Assembly: GCA_964498095.1 (NCBI GenBank)
Contig: CAZCFY010000011.1
Span: 1 to 64,000, forward strand
From: SG-bin7 sp964498095
GTDB taxonomy: Bacteria > Bdellovibrionota > Bdellovibrionia > Bdellovibrionales > SG-bin7
Reading direction: 5' to 3'
DNA length: 64,000 nucleotides
Of this stretch, positions 17,816 through 27,581 are shown piece after piece (positions within the stretch are counted from its first letter, which is position 1; every line of letters starts with the position of its first letter). Position numbers and translations under genes: made by a program. The notes beneath the pieces were generated by a model. It saw only the letters and a program-made list of their open reading frames with translations. It searched no databases and had not been told where the DNA came from.

Positions 17816-18280
17816 ATGAAAAACTTAGTTCTTATTTTAGCAATTTCTCTAACATCAGTTTTGGCACAAGCCGACGAGCAACACATCGCGGGTACCTGGA
17901 CTTACTCGCACGATGAATGTGCAAATAGCAAACCCCAAGATCGTTGGAAAATCCTTGGCCTTAAAGAAATGTCATTAACACTTACAAAAGAAGGCAAATT
18001 CATTAAGTCTGCCACTTTTGAAAACAAACAAGCCACCATATGCGTCGGCAGTTTTCTGGGAGACTTCCATACGGTAGACAGCACGATGGTGCAAGTTGTT
18101 GCTGCCGTGGATGACGGCAACCTTAAAGATTGTGGAGTGACAATGAATATAGATAAAAATGCCAGACTCATTTACGCCTATACAGCAACAGAAAAGGCTT
18201 TAAGAATACGCAACCAAAATGGTGGTAAAGATGTTTGCGGCGCTGAAGGTGAAATGACCGAAGTCTACATTCGTAGATAA
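17816..18280 (+). CDS. Secreted protein of unknown function
   Basis: This protein of about 154 residues has a clear signal peptide (KN, hydrophobic run, cleavage after LAQA) and four to five Cys in the mature part, spaced as if paired. The pattern of GTWTY... near the start and alternating strands resembles small lipocalin-like or META-like beta proteins, but I cannot assign a family. I chose the ATG at 17816 with AAAGGAA upstream, not the in-frame TTG at 17810. The stop abuts the stop of the next, convergent gene with no gap. Confidence 0.75.
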   Translation: MKNLVLILAISLTSVLAQADEQHIAGTWTYSHDECANSKPQDRWKILGLKEMSLTLTKEGKFIKSATFENKQATICVGSFLGDFHTVDSTMVQVVAAVDDGNLKDCGVTMNIDKNARLIYAYTATEKALRIRNQNGGKDVCGAEGEMTEVYIRR

Positions 18281-19012
18281 TTACGGAACGGCATTACATT
18301 GCTGGGGGTCGCCGACAAAGGGACCCCAGTACTGGTTGTCGTTATTAGTTCCTAACGCCTGAAAACAAACAAACGTCGTACCGGCGGGAAATGTAATAGG
18401 AATATCCATGGTTGGAAACATATAGGGAGCGGCGACATTAACGTATGTCCCGGCGGGAACAAAATCATGAAAATAGCGAAGACCCATTACCGGGCCAGTC
18501 AAAGTAACCCGGGCACCGGTGGGAATGGCTTCAACACGAGTCACAAAAGCGTTGGTATTTGCCGGATATGTAGTGGAGTTCCCAGCGGGAGAAAAGTCCG
18601 ATTGTCCCCCATCATTAAAAGCATTTACACGATAATAATAAACAGACGCGGCGTTAAGATTTGAATCGGTAAAGGTAGCAATTCCTGGATTTGTGGTCGC
18701 CACAAAATTAAAGGGACCAAGAGCAGAAGTGGCGCGCTCGATTTTAAAGCCAGTTTCGTTGTCGGAATTATCTCGCCAACTCACTCTAATTTGCGAGGTT
18801 GAAAGAGTTATGACGCTAATATTAGAGGGGGATAATGGTAGCGGAATTACGGGCGGCGGAGTTGGGCCTGGTGGATTGGGTTGTCCGGGGTCAGGTACTG
18901 AGGGCAAATTTTGTACCCCAGGCGAACCAGATAAGTTTCCAAGATCACTGCAATTATTAAAAACAACAACCAAAAAAATAGCTACAAAAATATAAGGTAA
19001 CTTTGACTTCAT
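18281..19012 (-). CDS. Lipoprotein with a fibronectin type III domain
   Basis: This lipoprotein of about 243 residues has a hydrophobic signal ending VVFNNC, so the residue before the lipidated Cys is Asn, which is unusual. A Pro/Gly-rich linker follows (about 35-60). An FnIII domain occupies about 62-150: SWRDNSDNETGFKIERA, then YYYRVNAFNDGG, the typical FnIII end. The C-terminal part is a separate beta-rich segment. It is probably surface-exposed or periplasmic. ATGs at 19021 and 19012 are both possible; the second has GGCGGGG upstream. Confidence 0.78.
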   Translation of the reverse strand: MKSKLPYIFVAIFLVVVFNNCSDLGNLSGSPGVQNLPSVPDPGQPNPPGPTPPPVIPLPLSPSNISVITLSTSQIRVSWRDNSDNETGFKIERATSALGPFNFVATTNPGIATFTDSNLNAASVYYYRVNAFNDGGQSDFSPAGNSTTYPANTNAFVTRVEAIPTGARVTLTGPVMGLRYFHDFVPAGTYVNVAAPYMFPTMDIPITFPAGTTFVCFQALGTNNDNQYWGPFVGDPQQCNAVP

Positions 19013-19082
19013 CCCCGCCATAATTCTCTTTTCGGCACAAACCAGACTTTTCTATAGGGATGTCCCATTTTGAGACGGTTAC

Positions 19083-20804
19083 CTAATTGTTGGCGGGGGT
19101 ACGCAAGTCAGGAATGGGTTTGGAGACGGGGCTCGGTTTAAAGTAATTTTTCAAGGCCGCACCGATGTACTTTCCGACGCGCGCATCGGGGGTAAATATA
19201 TTAAAAATATGCTTATAAGTTTCTGGGGATTCTACGACTCCGGGGGAGTCAGCATTTACTAAGATAATGCGCTTTCGTAGGCTTGTCGGAAGTATAGGAA
19301 GAAGCCCCGCCACTTGCCGGCTAGTAACATGGACAACCGCGACAGCATCGCGGTTTTTCTTTAGAGCGGCAACCAATTCTCCAGAGCGAAAGGACGGAAG
19401 ACCAAAATGTTGGGTTGGAGAATTATATTTTTCCTTTAAAAAAGTATGAAAAGCACGTCGCGAGGACACTACATTCAAAACGCCAATGCGGTCCGCCGAG
19501 TCTTTTTGGGGAAGAGATTGAGCAGATTTAAAGACGGCGGTATCAAGAATTTTTTCCGACAGATCCGCGATGGAATTGCTAACCATAAGGCTTCGGAACA
19601 TGCGTAAATTCGGTGGGGTAGCTTGATATAAAACACCGAGAACGCGCTTAGCTGTAAGGATTCGTTCTACCGATTGATTTATTCGCGCTTCAGAAATTTT
19701 TCCCGATTTTACGGCAGATACAACTTTAGCGACAGAGGCTTTTTGTGCAGATCGATTCCAGGCAACCATAATCATGTCGGCGCCGGCCTCGATGGAGCGA
19801 AGAGCGCGATCCCCAAGGGCTCCCGTGACATTGGCTCCAGCCATTTCAATGTCGTCGGTAATAACAATTCCATCAAAATTAAGTTTCTTGCGTAAAATAT
19901 CCTGCAGAAAAATTCGTGAAAAAGCCGCCGGCAGACCCGAAGGATCAATTTTGGGAAACGCGATATGTGCGACCATTATCGCCTCGGGAAAAACATCTTG
20001 GGTCAAGTTTGCGTAGGGTAGCAAATCAGACTTCAACATTTCATCCAGCGTCTCCGGCCGCGAAGGAAGTGCAACATGGGAATCAACAAAACTAGCGCCG
20101 TGACCGGGAAAGTGTTTAAGAGTGGGCATAATTCCACCCAGCTTTTGTCCCATCGAAAAAGCCCGCGATAGATCGACGGCCTCTTGCGGAGTTACGGCAA
20201 AAGCGCGGTTACCGATAAAAGTGGGGCGCTTGTCGCTGATCATGTCGACTACGGGGGCGAGGTTCATATTAAATCCCAAGGATTTTAAAAGTATCGACGT
20301 GTAGTAACCCATGCGCTGAGTAATTTCTTCGCTTCCGCTGTTGCCGATGGCAAGAGCGCTTGGAAAGGGTGGATTTAACTTTATCCTGCTGACGACACCA
20401 CCCTCTTGATCGACCGCGACAAGCAAGGGTATTTTAAATTGTTCGGTAGCGGTAACTTGCGAGTGATTAATTAAACGCGCGGTTTGCCGTGCCGTCTTTA
20501 TGTTTCTGCCGAATAAAATAATTCCACCCGGCTTTACTTCGCGGATCATTTGCCCGGCGCCCTCGGAAATTTCGGTTCCTTGAAAGCCTACGAGGAACAT
20601 TTGCCCTACCTTTTGCTCTAGTGACATTGCGCCAATGATGTCGGCAATTTCCATATCTACGTCGGGGAGTTCCTCTTCCTTTGTAGAGTCTAGTTGGGCG
20701 TGCGCAGGTCTATCGAATAAGAAAAAGAGTAACAGTGCAAATAAGAGGCGGTTCGCAATGATTTTCATAGCTGAAATGCCAATAAATTCTATCACATTTC
20801 TCAT
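19083..20804 (-). CDS. Glycoside hydrolase family 3, beta-N-acetylhexosaminidase (NagZ-like), secreted
   Basis: GH3 NagZ-type enzymes remove N-acetylglucosamine from muropeptides. The signature KHFPGHG followed by DSHVALP (the Asp-His acid/base loop) lies near residues 230-245, and VITDDIEMAGA supplies the nucleophile Asp near 315. After the barrel there is a further domain of about 200 residues, as in longer GH3 enzymes. A signal peptide (ALLLFFLFDRPAHA) sends it to the periplasm or outside, unlike cytoplasmic E. coli NagZ. The start is uncertain: ATGs at 20804 and 20768 are in frame and neither has a strong ribosome site. It is divergent from the barrel gene at 20860. A role in self or prey peptidoglycan turnover is inference. 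Confidence 0.87.
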   Translation of the reverse strand: MRNVIEFIGISAMKIIANRLLFALLLFFLFDRPAHAQLDSTKEEELPDVDMEIADIIGAMSLEQKVGQMFLVGFQGTEISEGAGQMIREVKPGGIILFGRNIKTARQTARLINHSQVTATEQFKIPLLVAVDQEGGVVSRIKLNPPFPSALAIGNSGSEEITQRMGYYTSILLKSLGFNMNLAPVVDMISDKRPTFIGNRAFAVTPQEAVDLSRAFSMGQKLGGIMPTLKHFPGHGASFVDSHVALPSRPETLDEMLKSDLLPYANLTQDVFPEAIMVAHIAFPKIDPSGLPAAFSRIFLQDILRKKLNFDGIVITDDIEMAGANVTGALGDRALRSIEAGADMIMVAWNRSAQKASVAKVVSAVKSGKISEARINQSVERILTAKRVLGVLYQATPPNLRMFRSLMVSNSIADLSEKILDTAVFKSAQSLPQKDSADRIGVLNVVSSRRAFHTFLKEKYNSPTQHFGLPSFRSGELVAALKKNRDAVAVVHVTSRQVAGLLPILPTSLRKRIILVNADSPGVVESPETYKHIFNIFTPDARVGKYIGAALKNYFKPSPVSKPIPDLRTPANN

Positions 20805-20859
20805 CAAATCTACCGATTATATTATCGGGAAATCATGAATTGAAACTTAGGTCGATGGC

Positions 20860-21600
20860 GTGAAATATAAATATTTTTTGCTAATAGTTATAAGCTTCTT
20901 TCTGCCACCCGCGTTCGGACAAAACGACGGGCCCAGCAAATTTGTGGAAGAAGAATATGTTAATTATCGCGTGGCCGAAGAGCCGCTTGACCGTTTAGCC
21001 TCTTATCGCGATAGGCGTATGAGTACGGGTGCGCTGCTATCGGTGGCCTATAGTCAATTTCGCCCAATGGATTATGATCCCAGTTTTGCAGTCCAAGACT
21101 TTGACACTATTTACGGCGGTGATCCAACGCAGATGGTGGAGTTTTCGCTGTTATATAAATTAAATTTTGCCTTGGGTTCTATTTCGCTTGGACTCGGCGT
21201 CGGCTACGAAAAACTAGAATCCGATTTAACGTTTGTGGACTCCTATTTGTCGCTAATTCCCGTGCGCCTCGAGGGCGTGTTGGCGTTCGACGCGCTTTTT
21301 GATAATCCCTATTTCGTGCCTTACGGAGTGGCCGGGGTCTACACGGTTTATTACCGCGAAGAGCAGGCGGCGAGTGCTTTTTCTGGCACGACTCAAGCGG
21401 CGCCTTACTTTGGCGGAGGCCTACAAATTCGAATTGATAATTTTATTCCCGAAGACTCCTTTAACGCTTATCGCGAAAATTACCAAGAAAACTCGTTTGT
21501 TTATGTCGAGGCACGACAGTGGTTAGAGTCATCGACCATCCAGGATCCTGATTTTAGCACGGGTCTGCAGTTTGGCGCGGGAATGCGCTTTGAATTTTAA
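20860..21600 (+). CDS. Outer-membrane beta-barrel protein
   Basis: This 246-residue protein begins with a GTG at 20860 (TTAGG upstream; a nearby ATG at 20855 is out of frame and hits a stop). A signal peptide ends near PPAFGQ. The mature part alternates hydrophobic/aromatic residues in strands separated by Gly and turns, and ends with FEF, a terminal Phe as barrel proteins have. It is probably an 8-stranded barrel of the OmpA/OmpW size class; ligand unknown. The last four bases overlap the end of the convergent mfd. Confidence 0.75.
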   Translation: MKYKYFLLIVISFFLPPAFGQNDGPSKFVEEEYVNYRVAEEPLDRLASYRDRRMSTGALLSVAYSQFRPMDYDPSFAVQDFDTIYGGDPTQMVEFSLLYKLNFALGSISLGLGVGYEKLESDLTFVDSYLSLIPVRLEGVLAFDALFDNPYFVPYGVAGVYTVYYREEQAASAFSGTTQAAPYFGGGLQIRIDNFIPEDSFNAYRENYQENSFVYVEARQWLESSTIQDPDFSTGLQFGAGMRFEF

Positions 21601-24600
21601 TTACATTGCTGGAGCAAAAACTCCAATTCATTAAAAATATTTGGTAAGTTAATTTCGTTCATGCGGATTTGTAACCGCCCATCTTTAGAAAAAGAATATT
21701 TTTTATTGCTTTGCGAGGTGAGTTTGATGATGACGTCCGGTGGCAGCGGCGTTTTGTCAGTAAACGCTAACGAAATGGATTTTGCGCCGGAACTTAAATC
21801 ACGCACACGTAGATCGCGGCAAAAACTTCGCACCAGCATGAGGCCCATGAGATTCATAATCGCCTCGGGCACGGGCCCAAACTGATCGCGCAGCTCATCG
21901 GCAAAACGATCGATGTCCTCTTGCTGTTTAATCTGCGATAGAGTCTTATAATAGGCTAGCCGCAAGCGAATATCAGGCATGTAATCATCGGGAATAAGGG
22001 CCGGGATGCGCACGTTAATTTCGGGGTCGAGAATAGTTTCGATGGGGGCGTTTCCGCCTTTAACGGATTTAAGTGCCTCTTCTAAAAGTTCATAATAAAG
22101 TTCAAATCCAACGGCAGCGATATGGCCCGATTGGTCCTCTCCTAAGATATTCCCGGCGCCTCGCAATTCCAGATCATGATGAGCAATGCGGAAGCCACTA
22201 CCGAGAGCTGTGTTTTCTTGGATTATTTTTAGCCTCTCTTGGGCTTCCTTATCTAACGTCCCGGTGTCGGGGATAAGCAAATAGCAGTAAGCGCGCTTTG
22301 TCGAGCGGCCGATACGGCCACGGAGCTGATAAAGCTGGCTCAGTCCAAACGTATCCGCGCGGTCAATAAACATAGTATTAGCACTTGGAATGTCCATACC
22401 CGATTCGACGATCGTGGTACATAAAAGCATGTCGACATCTTTTTTAAAAAACGAAATAAAAGTGTCTTCAAGCTGTTTGGCTTCCATCTGACCGTGGCCC
22501 ACGGCAATGCGCACATCGGGAAGCATCGCTTTTAATTCGTCGTGAAGAGCGTAAATACTCTGGATGCGGTTATGTATAAAAAATATTTGCCCGCCGCGCG
22601 CTAGCTCTGAGCGAACGGCCTTGGTAATTGTTTCGGGATCAAACTTACAAATAAAAGTTCTTATCGGCAGACGATCCACGGGCGCGGTATTGATAATTGA
22701 AATGTCGCGGATGCCGACCAAACTCATATTAAGAGTGCGCGGAATGGGTGTGGCGGAAAGCGCGAGTGTGTCTACCTCTTGGCTAATCTTTCGGATGCGC
22801 TCCTTGTGCATGACTCCAAAGCGGTGTTCCTCGTCGATAATTAAAAGGCCGAGATTAGGCAGAGCGACGTCTTTAGAAAGTAACCGATGAGTGCCGATCA
22901 CCAAGTGCACCTTTCCTTCTTTGAGATCGTTAAGAGTCTTAGCGGTGTCTGCCCGCGACACAAATCGGTTAAGCAACCGGATTTCAAATGGCCAGTGAGC
23001 AAAACGCTTTTTAAAGTTTTCAAAATGCTGGAGAGTTAGAACCGTGGTGGGCGCCATTAGCGCTACGAGTTTGTTTTCTTGCATGAGTTTAAAGGCCGCT
23101 CGCATAGCCACTTCAGTTTTACCAAAGCCCACATCACCACAAATTAAGCGGTCCATTGGACGCGCTTTTTGGTAGTCATTTAAAATATCATTTATGGACT
23201 TCATTTGATCGGAGGTTTCTTCGTAAGGGAATTCATCCTCAAATTTAAAATAATCGTCATCCGGTGGCGGCAAATTTGGCCGGTGGGCCTGATCGCGTTT
23301 AGCATAAAGATTTAAAAGTTCCGCAGCGACGTCGCGGAGTTTGTTTTGAACTTTGACCTTGGTGGCGGCCCACTGGCCAGTTCCAAGTTTAGCGACTAAA
23401 TGCTCGGACGCGGGCCCCGTGTATTTTTGAATCTGGCCCACGCGGTAAACAGGAAGAAGAAGTTTATCGCTGTCTTTGTAGCGTAAAGTAATAAATTCGG
23501 CGTCGATGCCCGCGATGGATAGCTTTTGCAAGCCATCAAAAAACGCAATTCCATGATCAGCGTGGACGACAAGGTCACCGACCTTTAGATCCTGAAAACT
23601 TAGTGCCGAAAAACGCTGGGCATCTTCGGTAAACTCTTTTTCGGGAGAACGAAATTTTTTCGAAGTTGAAAAAAGGGAGTCACTAAGAATTAAAATCTTT
23701 TCTTCGGGAAAGTGATAGCCTTCCGAAATTCCGCGCGCGACCAAGTGAACTAACTTAGGGTCGCGTTCTTGCTCGGCAATCCAATCATGCCAGTCGCTAA
23801 CATCCTCAGCAGCAATTTTTAGTTTTAAGTTACCATCGGCAAAAAGCCCCTGAATACGCTTAATCTTAAAGGCCCCGGAGGAGGCAAGAAAAACCTTGTA
23901 ACCCTTGTTTCGCCAATCGGCCAACAAAAGCTCGGAGGTTTTTGCCAGGTTTTTATCGGCACTTAATTTTTTAGGGGGAACAAAAACTTGGGAAGAGTAT
24001 TGAATTTTCCCCAGATCGGCCTCTTCTGACAGAGTATCGCCAATGTCAATTCGAGAAAAGAGAAGTTGTACAAAGTTTTGCAGCAATAGGTCTTGGCCAC
24101 CCAATTCAAAGAGTTCGTCCGCTGGGGGTGAAATTAGGTCGCTGCTGGCAGCGGCGGACTCAGACTTTATTTGCCCAACAAAGTTGTCGTTTTCCTGATT
24201 AATGGCAATGGGGTCGAGAACCCAAAAGAGAGTATCTTTGGGGAAGTAGGCCAACGGCGAAGATAATTTCTCGTAGAAATAGGGTAGCAAAAAATCAAGA
24301 CCGTTAAAGGTTTGGCCACGAGCTATATTTTTTAACATGGCATCATATTTTGGCCGCGGAATCCTGCGGGCATCACAAGACTCCCGAAAGCGTGCGGCAG
24401 CTAGGGGAATTGAATCTTCATTAAAGATAACTTCACGCGCGGGAATAATTGTGGCCGTATCAATCGGATTAAGTGAACGCTGGTTTTGCGGATCAAATGT
24501 GCGAATTGAATCTACGAGGTCACCAAAAACTTCAAGACGAATTGGTAAGCTATGCGCCGGAGAAAAAATGTCGATTATGCCACCGCGAACAGCAAAGCTG

Positions 24601-25112
24601 CCAATATCTTCAACTAAAGACGAGGGGTAATATCCCCAAGATATTAAAGTCTCGGCAAGATCGGCCGCGATCGTCGATCCCGGTTTTATGGTGAAAAGCG
24701 TGCGCGCTAAAAAATCAGGGGGAAGTGTCTTTTGTGCCGCTGCCGCCAAGGGAGTTACGAAAACCTCTCCCGGCAAAGCCGTGCGGGCCGCATTTAAAAA
24801 ACCAAGTCGTGCGGCGAGCATTTTAGAATTCGGATAAAGTCCCGAATAAGGTGAAACGTCATAACTCAGCAATGTCCTAGCGGTCTTATTGTGATTAAAA
24901 AACTTAAGGTCGTTTACGAAATTCTCGGCAGCATCTGAGTCAGCCGTCAAAACGACATGAACATGGTGACTCAAAAGCGACTCGTTGCTTGACAACAGGG
25001 CAGCCAGAGCCCCGGGATCGGCGCTCCCCACGACTTGAATTACTTTTCTCTTCGCTTCGATAGCGCGAACAATTGCGTGGTAAAGTTGTGGGGTGAGAAG
25101 TTCTAGCGACAT
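21597..25112 (-). CDS. mfd: Transcription-repair coupling factor Mfd
   Basis: Mfd removes stalled RNA polymerase and recruits UvrA. At about 1171 residues it is full length. It has the UvrB-like N-terminal module, the RNA polymerase interaction domain (VVHADHGIAFFDGL), the translocase with Walker A GDVGFGKTEVAMRAA and motif II IIDEEHRFGV, the motif VI-like QLRGRIGRS, and a C-terminal TRCF domain. Two adjacent Met codons open the gene. It overlaps the barrel gene tail-to-tail and is divergent from nuoA. Confidence 0.97.
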   Translation of the reverse strand: MSLELLTPQLYHAIVRAIEAKRKVIQVVGSADPGALAALLSSNESLLSHHVHVVLTADSDAAENFVNDLKFFNHNKTARTLLSYDVSPYSGLYPNSKMLAARLGFLNAARTALPGEVFVTPLAAAAQKTLPPDFLARTLFTIKPGSTIAADLAETLISWGYYPSSLVEDIGSFAVRGGIIDIFSPAHSLPIRLEVFGDLVDSIRTFDPQNQRSLNPIDTATIIPAREVIFNEDSIPLAAARFRESCDARRIPRPKYDAMLKNIARGQTFNGLDFLLPYFYEKLSSPLAYFPKDTLFWVLDPIAINQENDNFVGQIKSESAAASSDLISPPADELFELGGQDLLLQNFVQLLFSRIDIGDTLSEEADLGKIQYSSQVFVPPKKLSADKNLAKTSELLLADWRNKGYKVFLASSGAFKIKRIQGLFADGNLKLKIAAEDVSDWHDWIAEQERDPKLVHLVARGISEGYHFPEEKILILSDSLFSTSKKFRSPEKEFTEDAQRFSALSFQDLKVGDLVVHADHGIAFFDGLQKLSIAGIDAEFITLRYKDSDKLLLPVYRVGQIQKYTGPASEHLVAKLGTGQWAATKVKVQNKLRDVAAELLNLYAKRDQAHRPNLPPPDDDYFKFEDEFPYEETSDQMKSINDILNDYQKARPMDRLICGDVGFGKTEVAMRAAFKLMQENKLVALMAPTTVLTLQHFENFKKRFAHWPFEIRLLNRFVSRADTAKTLNDLKEGKVHLVIGTHRLLSKDVALPNLGLLIIDEEHRFGVMHKERIRKISQEVDTLALSATPIPRTLNMSLVGIRDISIINTAPVDRLPIRTFICKFDPETITKAVRSELARGGQIFFIHNRIQSIYALHDELKAMLPDVRIAVGHGQMEAKQLEDTFISFFKKDVDMLLCTTIVESGMDIPSANTMFIDRADTFGLSQLYQLRGRIGRSTKRAYCYLLIPDTGTLDKEAQERLKIIQENTALGSGFRIAHHDLELRGAGNILGEDQSGHIAAVGFELYYELLEEALKSVKGGNAPIETILDPEINVRIPALIPDDYMPDIRLRLAYYKTLSQIKQQEDIDRFADELRDQFGPVPEAIMNLMGLMLVRSFCRDLRVRDLSSGAKSISLAFTDKTPLPPDVIIKLTSQSNKKYSFSKDGRLQIRMNEINLPNIFNELEFLLQQCN

Positions 25113-25159
25113 CAAAACTCCGACAGACGGCGCGCCGCAGTGTCGGCCCTATTTTGTTT

Positions 25160-25188
25160 TTGGAATCTTTTTATTCCCTCGGTATAAC
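25160..25188 (+). promoter_or_regulatory. Sigma-70-type promoter of the nuo membrane-arm operon
   Basis: TTGGAA (25160-25165), a 17-base spacer, then TATAAC (25183-25188). It lies about 50 bases before the nuoA ATG, so the leader would be roughly 44 bases. This is one of the best-looking promoters in the window. Confidence 0.6.
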
Positions 25189-25238
25189 TAGAAGAAACCA
25201 GGCTGATTGTCAGCAAGAAACAGCAACTTCGAGGCCGC

Positions 25239-25604
25239 ATGTCCGTAGTCATACCAGTCTTTACGCTCGCACTCATTGTTTTACTTTTTGGCGCGACACT
25301 TGTTTTTTTAACATCTCTGGTGGGGCCCAAAAAACCCAGTGAAGTAAAAATGATGCCTTACGAGTGTGGTGTACCGGGCTTTGATAAGAGGGACACCAAG
25401 GTTTCCGTTAAGTTCTATCTAACGGCAATTTTGTTCATTCTGTTCGATATCGAGGTCGTGTTTATGTATCCCTGGGCGCTAATTTTTAAAGAATTTTTAA
25501 ATGAAGCCGGCATATTTTTGTTTATCGAAATGTTACTTTTTGTTTTCGTAGTCATTTATGGGCTGGTTTACGTGTGGAAATCTGGCGCCCTGGAGTGGGA
25601 TTGA
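25239..25604 (+). CDS. nuoA: NADH-quinone oxidoreductase subunit A
   Basis: Small membrane subunit of complex I, 121 residues, three membrane helices. The conserved loop PYECGVPGFD, with the Cys that nears the quinone channel, and the FDIEVVFMYPWA helix are both present. GAGG before the ATG is the ribosome site. The stop overlaps the nuoH start. nuoB, nuoC and nuoD, which normally follow, are not here. Confidence 0.95.
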   Translation: MSVVIPVFTLALIVLLFGATLVFLTSLVGPKKPSEVKMMPYECGVPGFDKRDTKVSVKFYLTAILFILFDIEVVFMYPWALIFKEFLNEAGIFLFIEMLLFVFVVIYGLVYVWKSGALEWD

Positions 25605-26731
25605 TGGGAAGAGACCTCTTTGAAATTTCAATAAACATTGCCAAAATGGCCGTAATTTTTTTGATGATGGTTCAAATGGTACCACTCCTGGTGTGGGTAG
25701 AACGCCGCGGATCGGCTTTTATTCAAAACCGTCTAGGCCCCAACCGCGTTGGCCCCTTGGGGCTTACACAGCTTCTTGCCGATGCCGTTAAATTCATTAT
25801 GAAAGAAGAATTCGCTCCGCAAAAAAGTGTAGCGATAATCTACTATACGGCTCCAGTTATCGCTTTAGTACCGGCCGCACTGGCCTTAGCCTCAATTCCA
25901 TTTTCGGTTCCCGTTCAATGGGGCGATTACTTGTTTAAGGTCCAAGGTTACGAGGTCAATCTCGGCGTGCTGTTTATTTTGGCGGTTTCGTCGCTTGGCG
26001 CTTATTCCATTTTAATGGCGGGCTGGGGATCTGCGAATAAATACTCTTTATTTGGAGCCCTGCGTGCCAGTGCGCAAATGGTTAGTTATGAAATGGCGAT
26101 GTCGATCGCGATTATCGGCGCAATTTTAATTTACGGCACGTTTAATTTAACCGAAATTACTACTCTGCAAGAGGGTCAGCTGCGCTTTACGCTATTGGGA
26201 AAATTATTTGAAATTCCTTTTCTTCCTAATTGGGGAATTTTTTATCAGCCACTAGGATTTATTCTCTACACGTCTTGTGCGTTTGCCGAATGTAACCGCT
26301 TGCCCTTTGATTTAGCGGAGGCGGAGGGGGAATTGGTAGCCGGCTTCCACACCGAGTACGGTGGCTTTAAGATGAATCTGTTTTTTATTGGTGAGTATGG
26401 ACATATGATGGTCACCTCGTCGTTAGCGGTTATATTTTTCTTTGGTGGTTACAATATTCCCGGACTTACGCCGGCCCAAGTATTACAGTGGGTGCAAACT
26501 TTTGCCCCCGATGCCAATATCGCTAGCCTCGTGACGTCACTTATATTCCTAGGATGTTTTGTAACCAAAGTGGCAATTTTCTTGTGGCTCTTTATTCATG
26601 TGCGCTGGACATTGCCGCGGTTTCGCTATGACCAGCTTATGGACTTGGGCTGGAAGAGCATGTTGCCATGGTCGTTGGCCAACACAATAGTTACGGCCTT
26701 CGTCCTCGTTTTCTTAAGAGGTAAAGTTTAA
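25604..26731 (+). CDS. nuoH: NADH-quinone oxidoreductase subunit H
   Basis: About 375 residues with eight membrane helices. It has the family signatures ERRGSAFIQNRLGPNRVGP and PFDLAEAEGELVAGFHTEY, which frame the quinone site and the E-channel. The start is the ATG at 25604 overlapping the nuoA stop; a GTG at 25574 is less likely. It directly follows nuoA, which is unusual, because B, C, D, E, F and G normally lie between. Confidence 0.96.
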   Translation: MGRDLFEISINIAKMAVIFLMMVQMVPLLVWVERRGSAFIQNRLGPNRVGPLGLTQLLADAVKFIMKEEFAPQKSVAIIYYTAPVIALVPAALALASIPFSVPVQWGDYLFKVQGYEVNLGVLFILAVSSLGAYSILMAGWGSANKYSLFGALRASAQMVSYEMAMSIAIIGAILIYGTFNLTEITTLQEGQLRFTLLGKLFEIPFLPNWGIFYQPLGFILYTSCAFAECNRLPFDLAEAEGELVAGFHTEYGGFKMNLFFIGEYGHMMVTSSLAVIFFFGGYNIPGLTPAQVLQWVQTFAPDANIASLVTSLIFLGCFVTKVAIFLWLFIHVRWTLPRFRYDQLMDLGWKSMLPWSLANTIVTAFVLVFLRGKV

Positions 26732-27261
26732 TGCTTACTAGTTACGACTTCATGTTTTATCTGCTGGCGATAATGGCGCTGCTTTTTTCTTTTGGCGTGG
26801 TAACGGCAGTAAGCCCTATTTACTCGGCACTTTTTCTCGTGCTTGTAATGTGTGACTTCGCCTGTCTTTTCTTAATGCTTAACGCTTATTTTGTAGCGGG
26901 TGTACAAGTCATTGTTTACGCAGGCGCGGTTGTCGTGCTTTTTGTAATGGTAGTGATGTTATTTAATCTCCATCACGAGAAAGAAGCCTTTTCGCGAGGG
27001 AAAATATCGGGTTTTTTTAAACTCGCGACGGCCGGAATGTTTTGCGGCTTACTTGCGACAACTTTATATACATTTACCGGACCGCAAGCGATAAAAGTGA
27101 TGCCCGAAGTAGGCAATGCCGACACGACCCGCCGCCTGGCGCAGCTCTTATTTACGGACTATGTTTTTGGTTTTGAGGCAATCAGTATTTTGATTTTGCT
27201 GGTGGCTGTTGGAGCTGTAACTATCGCTCAGTTCCGTGGAGGAACGCATGCTAAGTCCTAG
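26731..27261 (+). CDS. nuoJ: NADH-quinone oxidoreductase subunit J
   Basis: 176 residues, five membrane helices. The third helix has YAGAVVVLFVMVVMLFN, the pi-bulge helix typical of NuoJ. NuoI (ferredoxin-like), usually between H and J, is absent. It overlaps nuoH by one base and nuoK by 14. Confidence 0.95.
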   Translation: MLTSYDFMFYLLAIMALLFSFGVVTAVSPIYSALFLVLVMCDFACLFLMLNAYFVAGVQVIVYAGAVVVLFVMVVMLFNLHHEKEAFSRGKISGFFKLATAGMFCGLLATTLYTFTGPQAIKVMPEVGNADTTRRLAQLLFTDYVFGFEAISILILLVAVGAVTIAQFRGGTHAKS

Positions 27262-27580
27262 TGCCGCTTTAGCTCTGCAAGTAGGTCTTACCCATTATCT
27301 CGTTCTCGCCGCCATCGTTTTCTGCGTAGGCATCATTGGCGTTATGCTGCGTAAAAATCTACTCGTGATTTTGATGTCGGTAGAGTTAATGCTTAACGCG
27401 GTTAATTTAACCTTAGTCGCCTTCAGCCACTTTACGAACAATATCAACGGGCAGCTCATGGTATTTTTTATTATGACTGTAGCGGCCGCGGAGGCCGCCG
27501 TCGGTTTGGCGCTAGCAGTATTTATATTTAAAAAGTTTAAGGAAGTTAATATCCGCTTTTTTGACAGATTAAAGGGCTAA
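27248..27580 (+). CDS. nuoK: NADH-quinone oxidoreductase subunit K
   Basis: About 110 residues, three helices. The second helix region has LLVILMSVELMLNAVNL, holding the conserved membrane Glu. The start is the ATG at 27248, seven bases after GGAGG, inside the nuoJ end; the frame itself opens 12 bases earlier. It is followed one base later by nuoL. Confidence 0.95.
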   Translation: MLSPSAALALQVGLTHYLVLAAIVFCVGIIGVMLRKNLLVILMSVELMLNAVNLTLVAFSHFTNNINGQLMVFFIMTVAAAEAAVGLALAVFIFKKFKEVNIRFFDRLKG

Positions 27581-27581
27581 G